64,000 nucleotides of DNA from Neospora caninum Liverpool (GCF_000208865.1 NC_018395.1:2449920-2513919), one strand, 5' to 3'. Positions 45,751 to 58,768 are shown, counted from the stretch's first letter. Made by a program: numbers and translations. The notes: generated by a model not told the origin, from the letters alone.

Positions 45751-48700
45751 CGGATTGCCTTGTGACTGTGTTTCTTTGTCTTCTCAGGTCTCTCTCTGAA
45801 TCCGGCGTCTGTTCCTCTGGTGCCCGCCTTCCCGCCTCAGTCGCTCTGGGAGCAGACTCAAGCTCCGCGCTCGTGCTCGCCTTTCCTTGGTCCTCGACCG
45901 ACAACAACGCCGTCGCTTCGGCCCCTCCCGTCTCCGCTGCCAGCACACGCGACAGTGCCCAGACAGTGTCCGGCGTCCCGTCTGCCGCCGTCTCCCTTCT
46001 ATCCTTCTTTTCTTCCGGCGTCGTATCCCGCCCAGCCGTTCCCTCGAACACCCTCCCCGTCTGCCGTCGAGGTTGCCGCAGCCGCCTGCAAACCCGTTGA
46101 GCTCTTCACCATTGGCCGCCTGCCTCTTAATTACACTCCGGTCTTCGGTAAGACAAGAACCTGGGACTTCTTGCCGCGCCACCTTCCGGCTCCAACCCCC
46201 GTTTGTGTGTCTTGGCCTCTGGGTGGGGTCAGTTGTCACGTCGCCCCTCTCTCTGGGGCGTCTTGTCGCAACCCGGTCCTCGAAATCGCTAGCTGCGCTG
46301 CTCTTTCTCTCTACTCCCTGAGTCAAGTGGGTATCCCTCCGTTCTCGAGGTCCTCTGCTCTGCATGTCCTATCCGCTCTTCGCTGTCGTCTCCCTTGTCT
46401 CTCGGCTCCTTTTGGTCTCGCGTCTGCGCTCCGGTCTGCTCCGGGGTCCGCGCCGTCACGCGTCTCTCCCAGCTCTAGACACCCTGTCGCGTTTCCACTC
46501 TTCCTCTCCTGCCCCTATCCTCTTCTCGGCTTCTAGCGTGGCCGCCGGTGCATGCGGCTGTCTCCGTCCTCCAGGCAGTGTCGTCAGCGCCCACAGCGTC
46601 AAAGTCTTGCCTGCTGGCCAGTCGGGCTCTGTGACGGCCTCTGAGGAGCAACGGACCGCCTGGTGGCTCCAACTCAGGGACGAGCTTCGCGCGCATGCAC
46701 ACGCCCTCCAGTGCGACGCCATCATCGGCTACGACGAGGCGGTGAGTCCCCCGGTGTCGCCGCCAGAGCGGGCGCAGCGGAGGAAAACAGGGGGGGCGAC
46801 CTGGCAGGGAAAAGTGCAGAGGCTGCTCGCACCTCGAGACGGAGAAGCCGTGACCCACAACGAAGCGCCAAGGAGGCAAAGAAAAAGCGGGCATGCACGA
46901 GGGGCGAGGAACGAGGAGCGACATCCTGCCGGGCGTGTCTCCGCGAACGGCCTTCGTTGTCTCGCACGACGATCGGGTTGTGTCCCTCGGAAATCGTGTA
47001 TGTTTCCCGTCTATGTTTCCAGGCTCTGCTCGCTCATGTGATGAGACCCCGCCTGGTCGGTCTGTGCTTGGTTTTTGGTTTCTCAATAGGCCTGCCGGTG
47101 CGGCTCGGTGCTTCTGCTCGTCTGCTTCGGCACAGCAGTGCGTCTCCTTCCTCTCCCTCGGCCTCTCGCGGCCGCGCCTGTCTCTGCGTCGGGAACCCTG
47201 GCGCCGTGCCGACCTCGCCTGCTCGCCAACGGCTGTGGAGGCCACGCCGCCGCGTCTCTCGCTCCCGCACTCGCCTATTCTGCGCACGCCCTACGTGCTC
47301 CAGGCGGTCGTCCCACGCCAGCGCTCGGCCCTCATCACTGCGCTTCTGCTCTGGCCTCCGCGTCTCGGCCAACGTCCTTGATCTTGCCAGTCTCGCCCAG
47401 CTTAGGGCCTGCCGGGTTGGCGGAGTCGCCTGACGCGCCTCCACGCCCTCCCGCTTTCAGGGTCACTGAGCCTTCGCATGGGGCGCCTCCGCCTCAGCCC
47501 GCGGAGGCCTTTGCACCTTCGCCTGCATATTTCCCTGTGGCGACAGACGCGCCCAGCCTGCCGCCTCGCTTTCCCGGTGACTCCCGCCCTGCTCGGGCCT
47601 CGGCCGCTGTGCCTGCCTCAGAAGCTGGGCCGGCACGACTCGGCGGGGTCGTGCGCCAGCTCCCGTGTTTGGCCGAGGCAGCGGCTGTCTATGGACGGGA
47701 GCAGGGAGTGAGCGGCCGGACGCGAGAGGCTTGGGACGCGACGAGAGGCAGACACGCGCGAGACGCGTGTGACAGCGACGACGAGAAGGCCATTCCCGTA
47801 TCGTCCTTGTCGCCGGAACCGCGCATCGATCTCCTTCCGGTTTCTCTGCGTGCAGCGACAAATCGCCTGCCGGACCCCGATGGCCGAGACGGTTTCGAGG
47901 ACGGTCCCCTCTTTGAGGGCGAAGGCCGGAAGCGAAGCCGCGACAGGGAGAAGAAGCGAGAGCGACGGCGAGGGAGAGAGGGACACTCCGGGACTGGACG
48001 GGACGGGTTTTTGCTTGAAGCGCGAGGAGACAAACCCCGAGACAGGAGCGGCGAGCGACGTTCGCGAGAGGCCGAAAGCGGGATGTCCCGCACGCCTGCG
48101 TCGTGCCGACCCCGCTCGTCGCCAGACGATCCATCTGGTTCGAGACTTGTGAGCGCCCGCACACGGAAAAGGGTTCGAGATGAGAGTGCAGCAGGCCGAC
48201 GACGCCACGCAGCCCATCGGCAACGCGTACCGGCCCTGCTGCCGTGCACGATGGTCCATTGCCCCGCCTCGATATTTGTGCCGGCTGCTGCGCTGGCCTC
48301 AGCTACCGGCGCGTCCGAATCAGGCAAAGGCTACTCCCCGCCATCAGCGTCTCCGTTCGGTGTGGCCGATCCTGTGGGAGGCCTCTGCTCTCCCGCGGCG
48401 AGTGGTGGCTTCCCTGGCGAGGCAGGGACTGCAAAAGAGGCTGCCTTCGCTCCCGCCGCTGGCCACCAACGGAAGGCAGCCGTTATCTCGGCGCTTTCCG
48501 CGTTCCATCCTTCGTCGTCGGTGTCCCGCGCCCAGCCGTCGCTCCGCGCCGGGACGGTTTTCCCGCCTCAAGAGACACCCCGCCGAGGCGTACATACACC
48601 TGAGGCGTCGGTGCCCCGGAGTCGGCTCTGCCGGATGTGCGGAGCCGGCGTGGTTCCCGAAATCCTTCTCTCGACCGTCGAAGTCCCTGATGGCCTTCCA

Positions 48701-51700
48701 GTGCTCTGTCGCTCGGCGCCCCTCCGAGTCCAGGTCTGTCGCACCTTTCCAGCGGAGGATAGCGACTCGAGTTCTCGCTCCTCCTCTTCCTCCTCCTCGT
48801 CATCGTCCTCTTCTTCGCCTTCGCCCGCTCGCCGACTGGCTGAAGACCGCACGCTGGCGCGAGCGGGAAGCGCGAAACGGACAGGCAAAACGGCGCCGGC
48901 GGACAGGGAAGGCATCGAGCCGGTGAAGCAGAAGCAGATGCGCGCGGGAGGCGACGCCGAGGGCGGGGGCCTGCCGCCGGAGCGCCAAGATCATAAATTG
49001 TCTCACGAGCGGGAGAAACGGAAAGCCCGCTTGCGGCGGCAGAACACCGACTCGGGGCAGCGAACGCGGGGAGCTGGCAGCGCCGCACCCAAAGCGAAGA
49101 AACGCACGTTTTTCCGCCGCCTTTTGAGTTTCGCGGCTTTTAAAGGGTCGGATTCCGACTCGAGTCGTGCATCGAAATGCACCCGGAACTGGTCGCCTCC
49201 AGCGAAAGACCGCCACAGGCCAGCGGCCTCATCGAGACAGGAGACAGCCAAAGGCCATCGAAGGAAGGAGAACGGTCGCGTGCGGACGGAGACGCGCCGA
49301 CGCCGAGGCGAGTCGTCCTCCTCTTCTTCGTCCTTGTCGTCTCCCGAGCGCACCAAGAAGCACCGCGGAGGCAGCAAGGCCGGAGCCCGGCCCCTCCGTC
49401 CCCGCGGCTTCGAGAGGAAACTGCAGACGGCCGACACAGCGCTCGCGTGTTTGGTGTCCGAGGCGCTGCCGTTTCTGCTTGTGGACCTGCACCAGATGCT
49501 CGTTTTGAAGGTGCGCATGCACGGCTTCAACGCTGTCTTTGGGCTGCGTCTGACCTACGCGGTTGGCGGGAGGGCCCTGATTGCCGAGGCGATTGGGACA
49601 GGCCTCGTGCTTCTGCCGCTGCCGCCTCCCGGCCGCCTGGTGATTCGCAAATCGCCCTTCTGCGGGAGTCTGCGAAAGCGCCTGAACGCGTTGAAGGATG
49701 CGCGCGAGCGAGAGGAAGCGCAGGCCGATCGGGAGTCGAGACGCCGGAGACGAGCAGCGAAGCGAGAGAGACAGCAGCGAAGGCGAGAAAGGAGGAGACT
49801 GCTGGAGCTGGAGGGGGCAGAGCGCGGCGCCGAGGAGGACGATGCCGAGGCGGGGCGGCAGAGGCGCAACAGCGAGAGACGCCAAGAAGCGGAGGAAGGA
49901 AAGGACGGAGAGCGACGACGCGCTGGCCGCGAAGGTTTCGTTCCACGCTCAGTATCGCCCGTGTCGTCTTTGTACCTAGACGATGCAGAGGGGGAATCAG
50001 CCACAGAGGGCGAGAAGGAAAAGGCGGAGCGTTCGCCAGAATGCGAGCCCTCAAAGGCTGCCACAGAGATGGCAGGAAACGGAGACGGGGAACGCAGTGA
50101 GCGACGCGATCTGCCGTCGCCGACGCACAGCCGCCGACTGCGTTTTTCCTCCTCCGTCGGGCAGACGGGCGACACCGAGGACCCCGACAAGAAGCCGGGG
50201 ATGGTGGCGAATCGGGATGAGTATGCGCGGGAGAAGAAGAGGCGCAAGTTCCGGTTCTTCTTTTCGAAGAGGACAGAGCGCGAGTCGTCTTCAGAATGCG
50301 AAGACGCGGACGAGAGCGTCAGGGCGGGACGAAACTTCGGCTGGCACTCGTTGTCAGCTCGGCGTGCGTGGCGCCGAGAGAAAGACGAGGACTCGGACTC
50401 GTCGTCTGAGTCGTCCTCGTCCTCGTCTCTCTCTTCATCTGAGAAAAGCTACTCGTCATCCAGCTCCTCGGTCTCTTCCTTCCGCCGTTTCTTTCGGCAC
50501 CGCCACCCTCACAGCCAGTCCCGCGGGTTGTTCCGTCCGACGCGGCGACACCCGTTCCTGTCGCTAGCTCACGGGCGCCTTCATCACCGTTCCTCGTCTT
50601 CTCTGTCCTCATCGGCGTCTTCCTACTCGTCCTCCTCCGCCTCTTCCTCGTCCACTTCCTCGTCTCTCTCCACCCTCTCCTCGCGCTCTTCTTCGTCCTC
50701 AGACTCCCTCTCTTCGTCTCTCTCGACCTCTTCGCTGTCGTCGTCCTCCTCTTCCCGACGCCGCTCCGCTCCTTCGCCCTTCCTGTCTTTCGCGCGATGG
50801 ACTCGCGCTGGAAGCGGCAGAGACGCAAAAGCATCGCCTCAACACTTTCACCTCTCCGACGCGCCCTACTCCGCCCCGCCGTCTCCTGCAGTCTCGCCCT
50901 CCCGCCCCACAGCCGCCAGGCCGCGCGACGGGCCAGGACATGCGGACCTCGTTCCAGCCGCCCCCACTTTGGGGACCATCCCTGGCTCTCCGCCGCTGTC
51001 TCCTGGGCAAGAAGGAGAGGGAGCCCTCGGCGACCGCGCGGAGGAAAGCGATGGAGGGCTGGAGTCCGCAGGCGGGCCTCGGCCTATATTCGGGTCGTTC
51101 TCCTTCGCGGGCCGCAGCGGCTCCAGTTGTGCGGAGTCTGCAAGGGCGCCGGGAGGGCCTCACAACTCCTCCATAGACGCCAAAGAGGCTGGGAAAGAAG
51201 GCGAGCGGGGCGAAGACGAAAGAGACCCGGAACGGGGACGAGACGAGACGAGGAAGGAGTCAGGGCGGGACACCGTTAGGGACGACCAGTTGCCAGATCG
51301 CGCAGCGGAATGGGAAAGACGGAGACGGCGAGAACGACGGATGACACGGCAAGCGAGAAGAGCAGACAAGAGGCTGAAGGCAAAGAGGAAAGACGAAGCG
51401 ATTGCACACGACATAGAAGACTTGAGTATTCGGAGCTGCGCTCAGAACGATCTCTGGTCGGAAATCGCCTATTACCACGGTGACGCAATAGGGTACGTGC
51501 CCCAACCCCAGACTGCATGTGGAAGTGCTTGGAATCAAGTGACAGAAAGACGTGCCCCGTGAAAGGTTGTTCACATTGCCATATATATCTATACATGTAT
51601 ACGTAGCTGTATCTACCTATACATAGGTATATATATGCACGAATATGTATATTTGGTCTCAAACGGGGGCTGCGTGCGACATAGGTATGAACGAGAATAA

Positions 51701-54700
51701 GTCAGTTGCGCGTTGTCCGAAGGCATATCGGCCTTAAAGATGCATATACATACATAGACAATTGCATACGTACACATGCATATAGATGTATATATTCCCT
51801 TATTCATCTGCACTTGGCTCCGTCTGCTTAATGTGGAAAGGCACATGCAAGAAATGGAATCGGTTATAGGGCTGACGGCCTCGGGCATAAAGCGTTCCAG
51901 ATGCTGGAGCCAGGAGAAGAAAGAGTCCTCAGGAATAAAGAGGCTTATGGGCAAAAGGCGGTGACTGCAAACGCCACCCAAGGACACTCTCCAGCGGGTG
52001 TCGCACCCGTTGATCTTCCCTTCTGTCCTTTGTATTTTTGTGCTGCTGCTGTGCTTGCCTATCGTCTTTTCCTCTTCAGCCTTGCTCACGCGAACCGCCG
52101 TTTCCGGGGACCGCGTCCCCGCGCCCAGATGCGCGAGAGCGCTGGAGACCGCGCCTCAGGGGCCAACGCGCCCCAGCCTGGTCCCTCGCTGTATCCCTTC
52201 CTTCTGCTCCCCCTCAGCAGTGCTCCGGCTTCACGCGGCGTCACCGCGTCGCCGCGTCTTTCTGGCGATCTCTGCCGGCCGAAGGAAGAGGCACGAGTCC
52301 CTTGCTTTTCTGCCTCGGCGTCGCCGCTTGTCGCCCCTTCTGGGGCTGCCTCTTTCGAGCGGCCTTGCCTCCTTCCTTCTTCCCGAGTCGATGTCCCAGC
52401 CACCGCGCCGTGGGCGACAGCCGGGGTGGGCGGCTCTGTCTCGGGCGGGCGCGGCGGTGGAGCCGAGAGCAGCGAGGCTGTCAGTGAGCGCGGCGTCTTT
52501 GCGCTTCTGAGAGACAGTGAGGAGCGGGACAGGCAGAGAGACGAGAACGTCTCGACAGGGTCGCATCTCCACTCAGCTGTCTCCGTTGATGCCCCAAGTG
52601 GCCTGGCCGCCACCGCCGGAGGCCATGACCCTACCGGAGACAACGGCAAACGCGAGGACGTCGATGTCTCTTCCAGCTTCGATCGCCAAGCCGGGAGGCC
52701 TGGTGGACTTCTCCAGGAGCGTCGAGCTTCATTCGGTGAGACCAGGAGACCGATCGGCTTCGACTCCGTTGTGTGCTGTTTTTCGGCCCTTCCGAGCCTT
52801 GCCCTTGCTGCCGTCTCTCGACTTTCGTTGTGCACATCTCGCCTTTTGTGATTGGGAACGGTCGCGTTCCCTGCCCGTCAGATGGAGGAGACCGGGGACA
52901 CCCCGTGTCGTCTCGCGGCGCGTTAGCCCCTTCTGGGAAGGGCTTTCCCGCGCCTGCCTTCTCTCTGTCACCGTTCTATAGGGTGGGGGGGGGGGGGGGG
53001 TGTCCCTCACTCTCAGTTCAGTTCACTCAGTGTTCGTCCTCTGCAGCCATTTCTGGTCCTCACCTTTGGGGATTCCGTGCTTCGTGTGCCTGTCACATCT
53101 TGGTCTCTCCCTCCCTCCTTTTGCTTTGGATGCCGACGTCAAACCAGGCGGCAGCCGACAGGCACTCCTGTCTCTCGTTGACAAGACGCCGACGTACCCA
53201 ACGCTGACCTCTGCAGCCCTGGCGGCTCTCGGTCCCTGGGGGGCTGGGCGATGCGCGCGGCGACACAAGAATCAGAGGATTTTTGTGTTCAGCGTGGACG
53301 ACGAAGTGGACGAGGTGCGCCTGCGCAGTCTCCATCGACAACGCCATCTGGAGGCGACAGGCTGTAGCGTCGGAACTCTCGCGCTCCTTCCTGGGTACGC
53401 CTACCGCAGCCTGAGGCTTGGAAGGGATCCCAGCGGCCAGCCCTTCCTGGGGGACTCTGTGGGTCTGTCGTTTGGGCCCCGCGCTCCGCGCCGGGGCGCG
53501 GAGACAGCTAGGGACGCGCCGGCCGAGGCCTGGGCTGACGAAGGCGTCAGCGCGGAACAAGTAACAGCGGAGAGATCGGGAGGGAGTGAGAGAGGTCCTC
53601 ACAGTGGCGCTCAGCAGCAGCGGAGAAACGACGAAAAGAATCGGACACGCAGGATGAGTAGGGCAGTTCTAGGTCCACGCATGCAGGCACCAGTTTCACA
53701 TGCCCTTGCGCCGCTTGTTTCCATACGGCGAAAAGTTGTCCTCTCCTCCAAAATCCTTCGGTCCTCCGATGCCCTCAGCAAGGAGCTGCAAAAGGTACGA
53801 GAAGCTGACCAGAAGTCAGTTCACGTATTTGCTCAAAAATACGTGTAGGTGCACAGGTAGGGCCGCCTGCCGGCCTGTTTGTAGCCCGACATAAACATCT
53901 ATGCGGACACACATTTGCACACACTTATGTTCAGATTTACACACTACTCTAGACATATGTAGATACACTCCTGGAGTCATACACAGATAGTTGCCTAGCA
54001 ATCATATACACGCACAGGGAGGGACTCCATGAGGAGTAAGTGGAAATGCGGCGGCAGACCTACCTGGCGTAGCCAGTCTCAAGCTGTGGATTGTGTCGTT
54101 TTCCGTGCCCACTCTTTTTCCCATGAAAGAATCAACGACCCTTTGGGTCGCTTTTGCATTCTTGTCGTTCCGTGGATCTGTTTTTTCAGTGTTCAAGATG
54201 TGGATTGGAAAGCGATGTCTATGCATGCACGCGATGGCTGTAAAACAGGCACATGTCCCCCCTTCCCGTTCGCGTGTCTCCGCAGGCCTGGGACTCGGCG
54301 CTCAGTCAGCTCCTCTTCGAGCCGCTGTTGCGGTGCAGTCAGGAGACCTGCGAGATCGCTCTTACGGGGTTGACCCAGTCTCTGTCATTCGCCAAGGACA
54401 ACTCCTTGTACCTCTCGCTGTCGGGGCAAATTCTTCCCCTGCTGCCTCTGCCGGTCTCGCCCTCGCGCAGTGTAGAGGAAAGGCCTTCAGGCCCCGTGTT
54501 GCCCTCTGTCTCGCCTCTTCCGGCCTCGCTCACTGATCTCTCTTCGCACCGGCCCGAGCGAGAGGCACCCCTCAAGAACTCTGTGAATCGTGGGTCGTCA
54601 TCGGGAGCGGTTTGGACCGCCGGTGGGTCCCAGTCGTTTTCCGCGCTTCCAACGGTCCCGCCCACTTCCTTGACGGCTTTGGACACTCAGTCGCAGTGGT

Positions 54701-56942
54701 TTGACCTCTCGTTGGCTTCTCTCACGAAAGAGCCGTCCGCGTCCGCTGCCGCTCACGCAGAGCGGCCACCCAACTCCCTGGCAGGAGCTTCGTTTGCAAC
54801 CCTAGCGATGTATTCTTCACCGCCTCATCCTTCATCGCTTCTTGCCACAGAGAGGAGGGAACCGTCAACCGGGCGGACCCCGGCGCATGCAGGCAGTCCC
54901 TCACGGTGTGTGTCACCTCCGTCTCGCGGTCGTTCCGACGCACCTGGCGAAGGTCACGCACTCCAGAGCCTGCACGAGGGGACCCAGGAGAGGTTTCCGC
55001 AGATCCTCGGATGCCGCGAGAGAGATTCTAGACTTTCGCCCTCGAACGAGATGCCCGAGATGCCCCGGTGCGTCCTGCGACAGGCGGAGACACACACCAT
55101 GGCGTTCTATCCGAAAGGGCCAGAAGAGCATTCACCCGGAGGAAATCGATCAGGTGTCTCTCGCCCCCCTTTCAGTGCTTCGGCGGGAAACGGAGGCGCG
55201 CTGCAGGCCTCTTCGCGGCACAGCGCAGCGAGTGACCGTCGACAGCCTTCTCTCCAAGCTTCGGCTTCTCGAGCAGAATCACGCGCCAAGGCGGGCATGC
55301 TCCCAGGTGACGTCTCGTCGCCTTCTCTCGAGTTGCATGCGCGAGGGCCTGCGCCACCCGAATCAAAGACCCACAAGCGAGGCATTCACCAGCTGGTGGC
55401 GCACCTGTCTCCCTTCTCTCTGCATCATCCGAGATCTCGGCAGCCGCAGCCACAGGGCCCTATGGACGACGCGAGGAAGGGAGAGGCGAGTCTGGGGCGA
55501 TCCGCAGCCCCGAGGGACTGTGGGGCATCTCGTGCGGGCGGAGACTCGAGTGGGCTCCCGTGCCTGTCTCCGCCGTCTCTGGGGGAAGGCGAAGCGAGCC
55601 AGGAACGTTTTTCTGCCCGGGTGCCTTGGTCCCAAAAACTACAGCAGGTTTCGCATCTTGCGCCTTCCGAGAAGATGGGGCCTGCCTCGCAAACGCGGGA
55701 TATTCGGCACGGAGTGACACGCGATGGCGTGTATCGCAGAGAAGAACGCCGGAACAGCTCTTCGGAGGACGCGGCCTCCGGGCGGAGCCCAAACGCCTCC
55801 AGGCACAACGTCGAGTCCCGAACCTACCAAGAAGGGGCCTCCAGTGATTCGATGCCTAGGCGAATCGAGATGGGGGTTGCGCCTGAAACCCTTGACATAA
55901 GCAGCGAGGGTGACGGTGTGGGCGCGCGTAGCAGAGACTTCCCAGGCTCGGAAGGCAGCCGTTCGTTGAACCGTGTTGCCAGGCCTGTGGCATCTCCATC
56001 CGGTCTCGGACGCGAGGCGCCCCCCGGCGGGGCGCGCCAGCGGCACCCCAATCCCCTCCTGCCTTCCCACGCCGTCCTGCGCAGTTTCCTGGGTCGGCTG
56101 TCATCTCAACAAGAGCAGGCGAAACGCCTTCTCGAGCATCCGCTCCTCGCACCAGAAACTATGTTCGAAGCGCACGTGTGTGGCGTCCTCCCGGCTGCCT
56201 TCCTCGGGAAAGAGAAAAGGCAATCGGAGTCGGGTGCCTGGGGAGTCGAGGGAAGAGAGAAACGGCCAGATGCGGCGTGGACCGCCTGGGAAGAGGACAG
56301 GCGATTGGGCAAGACGACGTTGCATACGCAGGATGAAACGCCCTCGGATGATGACGTCCTGGTAAGTACAGAGAAGGGAGAGACACAGACGATTAGCAAA
56401 AACGTCCGCCAACATTGAGGATCGGCGAAGCGACGCGGAACAGACTGTGCGAGCGGCGGACTCGCTTCCCGTATCTTCCTCAAACGCGTCAACATCCTTG
56501 TGAAATCAAAGGCTGGCATCCTGTCACATCAGCATCGCGAGTGTACGCAAATTCCGAGGTCCAACGGAGGTCCCGACATCGATAGGAAGCGTTTTGGGAG
56601 CATTTCTGCTGGTTGGTTGCGGCCACATTCAAATATGGAAATGCGTGTTACCGCCCCCCGCAGTACAGCAAGTATCGCTGTCTCCGCTCATCCGACCATG
56701 AGCGTGATTCGTCTGTCCTGCGCAGGTCACCTCTCTTCCAGCGCTGCCAGGATGCCGCGTCTTGCGGTGAGATGCTGTCGATGCGCCAGAGGAGGGGAGA
56801 CGTGGCTTCTCAGCGGAACCGCACAGAAACCAGGCTGTCTGTTTTGCCAGAGTAAACCACGGGAACACACGCGTATGTGTGTGCGTGCCGCTGTGCTCAT
56901 GCATATATACGTCTACGCCTCTCTCTCTCCATCCAGTCGTAT

Positions 56943-56984
<42 letters not shown>

Positions 56985-58768
56985 CATGCGATTTTGTTCT
57001 TATACGTATTGATTCAAATGCTTTTTTCCCCGGCGTGCCTCGGTGTAGGGGAGAAGTGAGCATTCCCAGGAATGTGTGTATATGTGTTAAGACAGCTGGG
57101 AACGTCTCGGCAAGGCACTTTGTGGGAGTATCGTTTGGCGTATCTTTTCGTGGCGCATTCATGTTCTGCAGACACCTCGGATTGGTGTCAGTCCACCTCG
57201 TGCAGGACGCAAGCGCCTATCACAGTCGTCAGGTAAGCGAGTTCTGTCTAGCTCCACGTGATCTCCAGTCTGTGCGTAATGCCTTGATGATGGACCTCGT
57301 TATGAGACTTTCTTGTTTCTGATCCCCTGTCATTTTCGCTATCTCATTAGTTTCAGACTGCCTCGAAACAGAAGTCCGTCCTTTCTTGATGTCGGCGCGC
57401 ATTCGCAGGGCACACGAAATCTTTCTGATCGGTTTTTCTGACGCCCACGGGTAGAGCTCATCTGTGTTTGTTTTCCCAACGTGGTAGCCACCAGCCGTTT
57501 CCACTCGCCCTCGAAACGCTCTCGTCTTTTGACCGTCTTTACACTTCAGTAAACTGCATATTAGAGCTTCACGCAGCGGAGCGTGTATTCGCGCAGCCAC
57601 TGCTGTGCACTGATCTATCTAATCCGTGAGTATCAGCAGGTTAACTCCGTGCTGCACACCTTCCTAACTACCTTCTTATGTTTGCGTCCATCACGTGCAT
57701 CTGCGTATATGCCCATACACGTGTATGTAAGACGTGGACGTGTAATTGATAGGCCACTCTGTGGGCTGCCCTGTGGACACCGACAGAGCCCGCCGTCGGA
57801 TATTTGTTTGAATGTATTCGTGAACAACTTGGAATCAAGCATGGGCAGATGAATCATCGTCAAGGCGGTAGTCTCCTGTCTCTGTTTACTGCTGTTTTAG
57901 GAGCTCACTGCGGCTCTCCATTTTGCTGCGCTTCGCGCTGCCAAGGCACGGTGCAGGGCACTGGGAGGGAATGTCCTCTTCGCCTCACTCTTCCAGTGGA
58001 ACATGATCGAGGTAGGTCCCTCGTCTCTATGGGCCCCGAGACGGAGGCATTAGCCAGGCACCCTCCTCCCGCCCATTCCTCTGTATATATTCATATATTT
58101 AGACATGTGTGAACGCATAGATAGCCAACGAGAGCGAGACACAGCCAGATCCGCAGGCACGAGACGAGAATGCTGGATTATGCAGCCCACGGGAACAGGG
58201 AAACGACTGTCACCCGTTGAACTACCAGGGAGCCAAGCATTGAAATGAGCCACGCCAAACCGAAAGGTGGGTTGGCAGGACCGGGGCTGATTTTGCGCGG
58301 AGGCAGAGCGGCCGTCGCCTAGGAGCTAGCGACGGTGGCAGCTTTGGAAATGCGCTGCCAACCCGTTGCTTTCTAGAGGGCTGCACAAAAGTAGGATGGG
58401 CATCGACGAATCGTACACGGAAGGGACGCTGCAACATGGCACTCTTTCATCCTTCGATGAATAACGCAACGACGGCCCAACCTCGACCTTTCGTCCGTTT
58501 TCCCGAAACGCCGCTCGCATCGCGGGGCTGTGACTAGCCAAAGCAAGCCGTGTGGATCATGCCTGGACCGAGAACAGACAGTTTCGCAGCGCAAAAAAGA
58601 CTCGAGAAAAGTGAGGGCATCTAAATTCAGTTATGTTGCTTCACGTGTTTTCATGTCTAAATGCTTCAGGAAGAGCGGCTTCAATCCTTCGCCGTCCTCA
58701 CATTCGCTGGAGATGCTACGTTCGCGTTCTTCCACCGGTGCGGCACGTGTGAAGAGGAGCCGGAATGA
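40066..58768 (+). CDS. Giant C2CD5 (CDP138)-like protein, at least 15 exons, interrupted by an assembly gap
   Basis: Human C2CD5 is a C2-domain phosphoprotein in membrane insertion of GLUT4 vesicles. Exons: 40066-40456, 41148-41834, 42256-42378, 43326-43504, 43969 to 44832 or beyond, [gap], 45788-46147, 46575-46741, 47090-51492, 52080-52735, 53148-53794, 54286-56361, 56726-56766, 57172-57232, 57901-58011 and 58670-58768. Apart from the gap junction all phases agree. Landmarks in human order: MPCTVKLRIVAARGL; MEGWFPVLDSKKGIVGELW; GLVEELLLVSPPSEE; RGGNAVLGY; VVSAHSVKVL; TAWWLQLRDEL with CDAIIGY; MCGAGVVPEILLSTV; HGFNAVFGLRL with LLPLPPPGRLVI; HLGLVSVHLVQDAS; ALGGNVLFASL; and FAGDATFAFFHR. Length exceeds 3,600 residues (human about 1,000), swollen by Ser/Arg/Glu-rich insertions, chiefly in the 4.4-kb exon. 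Calcium-binding aspartates of the C2 loops seem absent (LVSLAPHE where human has VLDHD), so calcium-independent membrane binding is inferred. The exon 5/6 junction is lost in or near the gap. Confidence 0.9.
45218..45317. other. Assembly gap (100 N)
   Basis: Exactly 100 N, the conventional placeholder for a gap of unknown size. It is entered through a poly-G run (about 45204-45217). It falls between C2CD5-like exons 5 and 6, so missing coding sequence is possible. Confidence 0.99.
45318..45489 (-). repeat. Inverted, diverged copy of the C2CD5-like C2 exon
   Basis: The reverse complement of this 172-base block matches 41091-41262 with no indel and five substitutions that I count (about 97% identity). 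The block spans the intron end, its CGCAG acceptor and the first 115 bases of exon 2. The reading frame stays open, with one Trp-to-Cys change (CPYTCNETF for CPYTWNETF). It begins directly at the gap edge and ends at a poly-G run. It may be a real inverted duplication whose remainder lies in the gap, or a misplaced contig end from a paralogue or another haplotype. Confidence 0.85.
45490..45524. repeat. Poly-G run followed by three GCATGC units
   Basis: A G run of about 14 bases is followed by GCATGC at 45505-45510, 45512-45517 and 45519-45524, spaced seven bases apart. GCATGC is the core of the palindromic promoter motif also seen at 39483. Here it flanks the inverted C2-exon copy. Confidence 0.7.
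45722..45750. repeat. (TA)n microsatellite, C2CD5-like intron 5
   Basis: A perfect TA tract of about 29 bases just upstream of the exon 6 acceptor. The surrounding 45630-45720 is rich in alternating purine/pyrimidine words. Confidence 0.9.
48769..50757 (+). repeat. Serine-codon low-complexity blocks inside the giant exon
   Basis: Three blocks of TCC/TCG/TCT repeats (about 48769-48830, 50381-50480 and 50591-50757) encode poly-serine with scattered Leu, Thr and Arg. They separate charged segments rich in Arg, Glu and Asp. They lie in frame in the C2CD5-like exon 47090-51492 and explain several long shadow frames on other strands. Such disordered insertions are typical of coccidian proteins. 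Confidence 0.85.
56946..56982. repeat. (TA)n microsatellite, C2CD5-like intron 12
   Basis: A perfect TA tract of about 37 bases, the longest in the window, between the exons 56726-56766 and 57172-57232. Confidence 0.9.

Noticed and set aside
49177..51163. Several long frames inside the 4.4-kb exon
   Set aside because: They are off-frame readings of serine and arginine codon repeats. The frame of 47090-51492 carries all C2CD5 landmarks.
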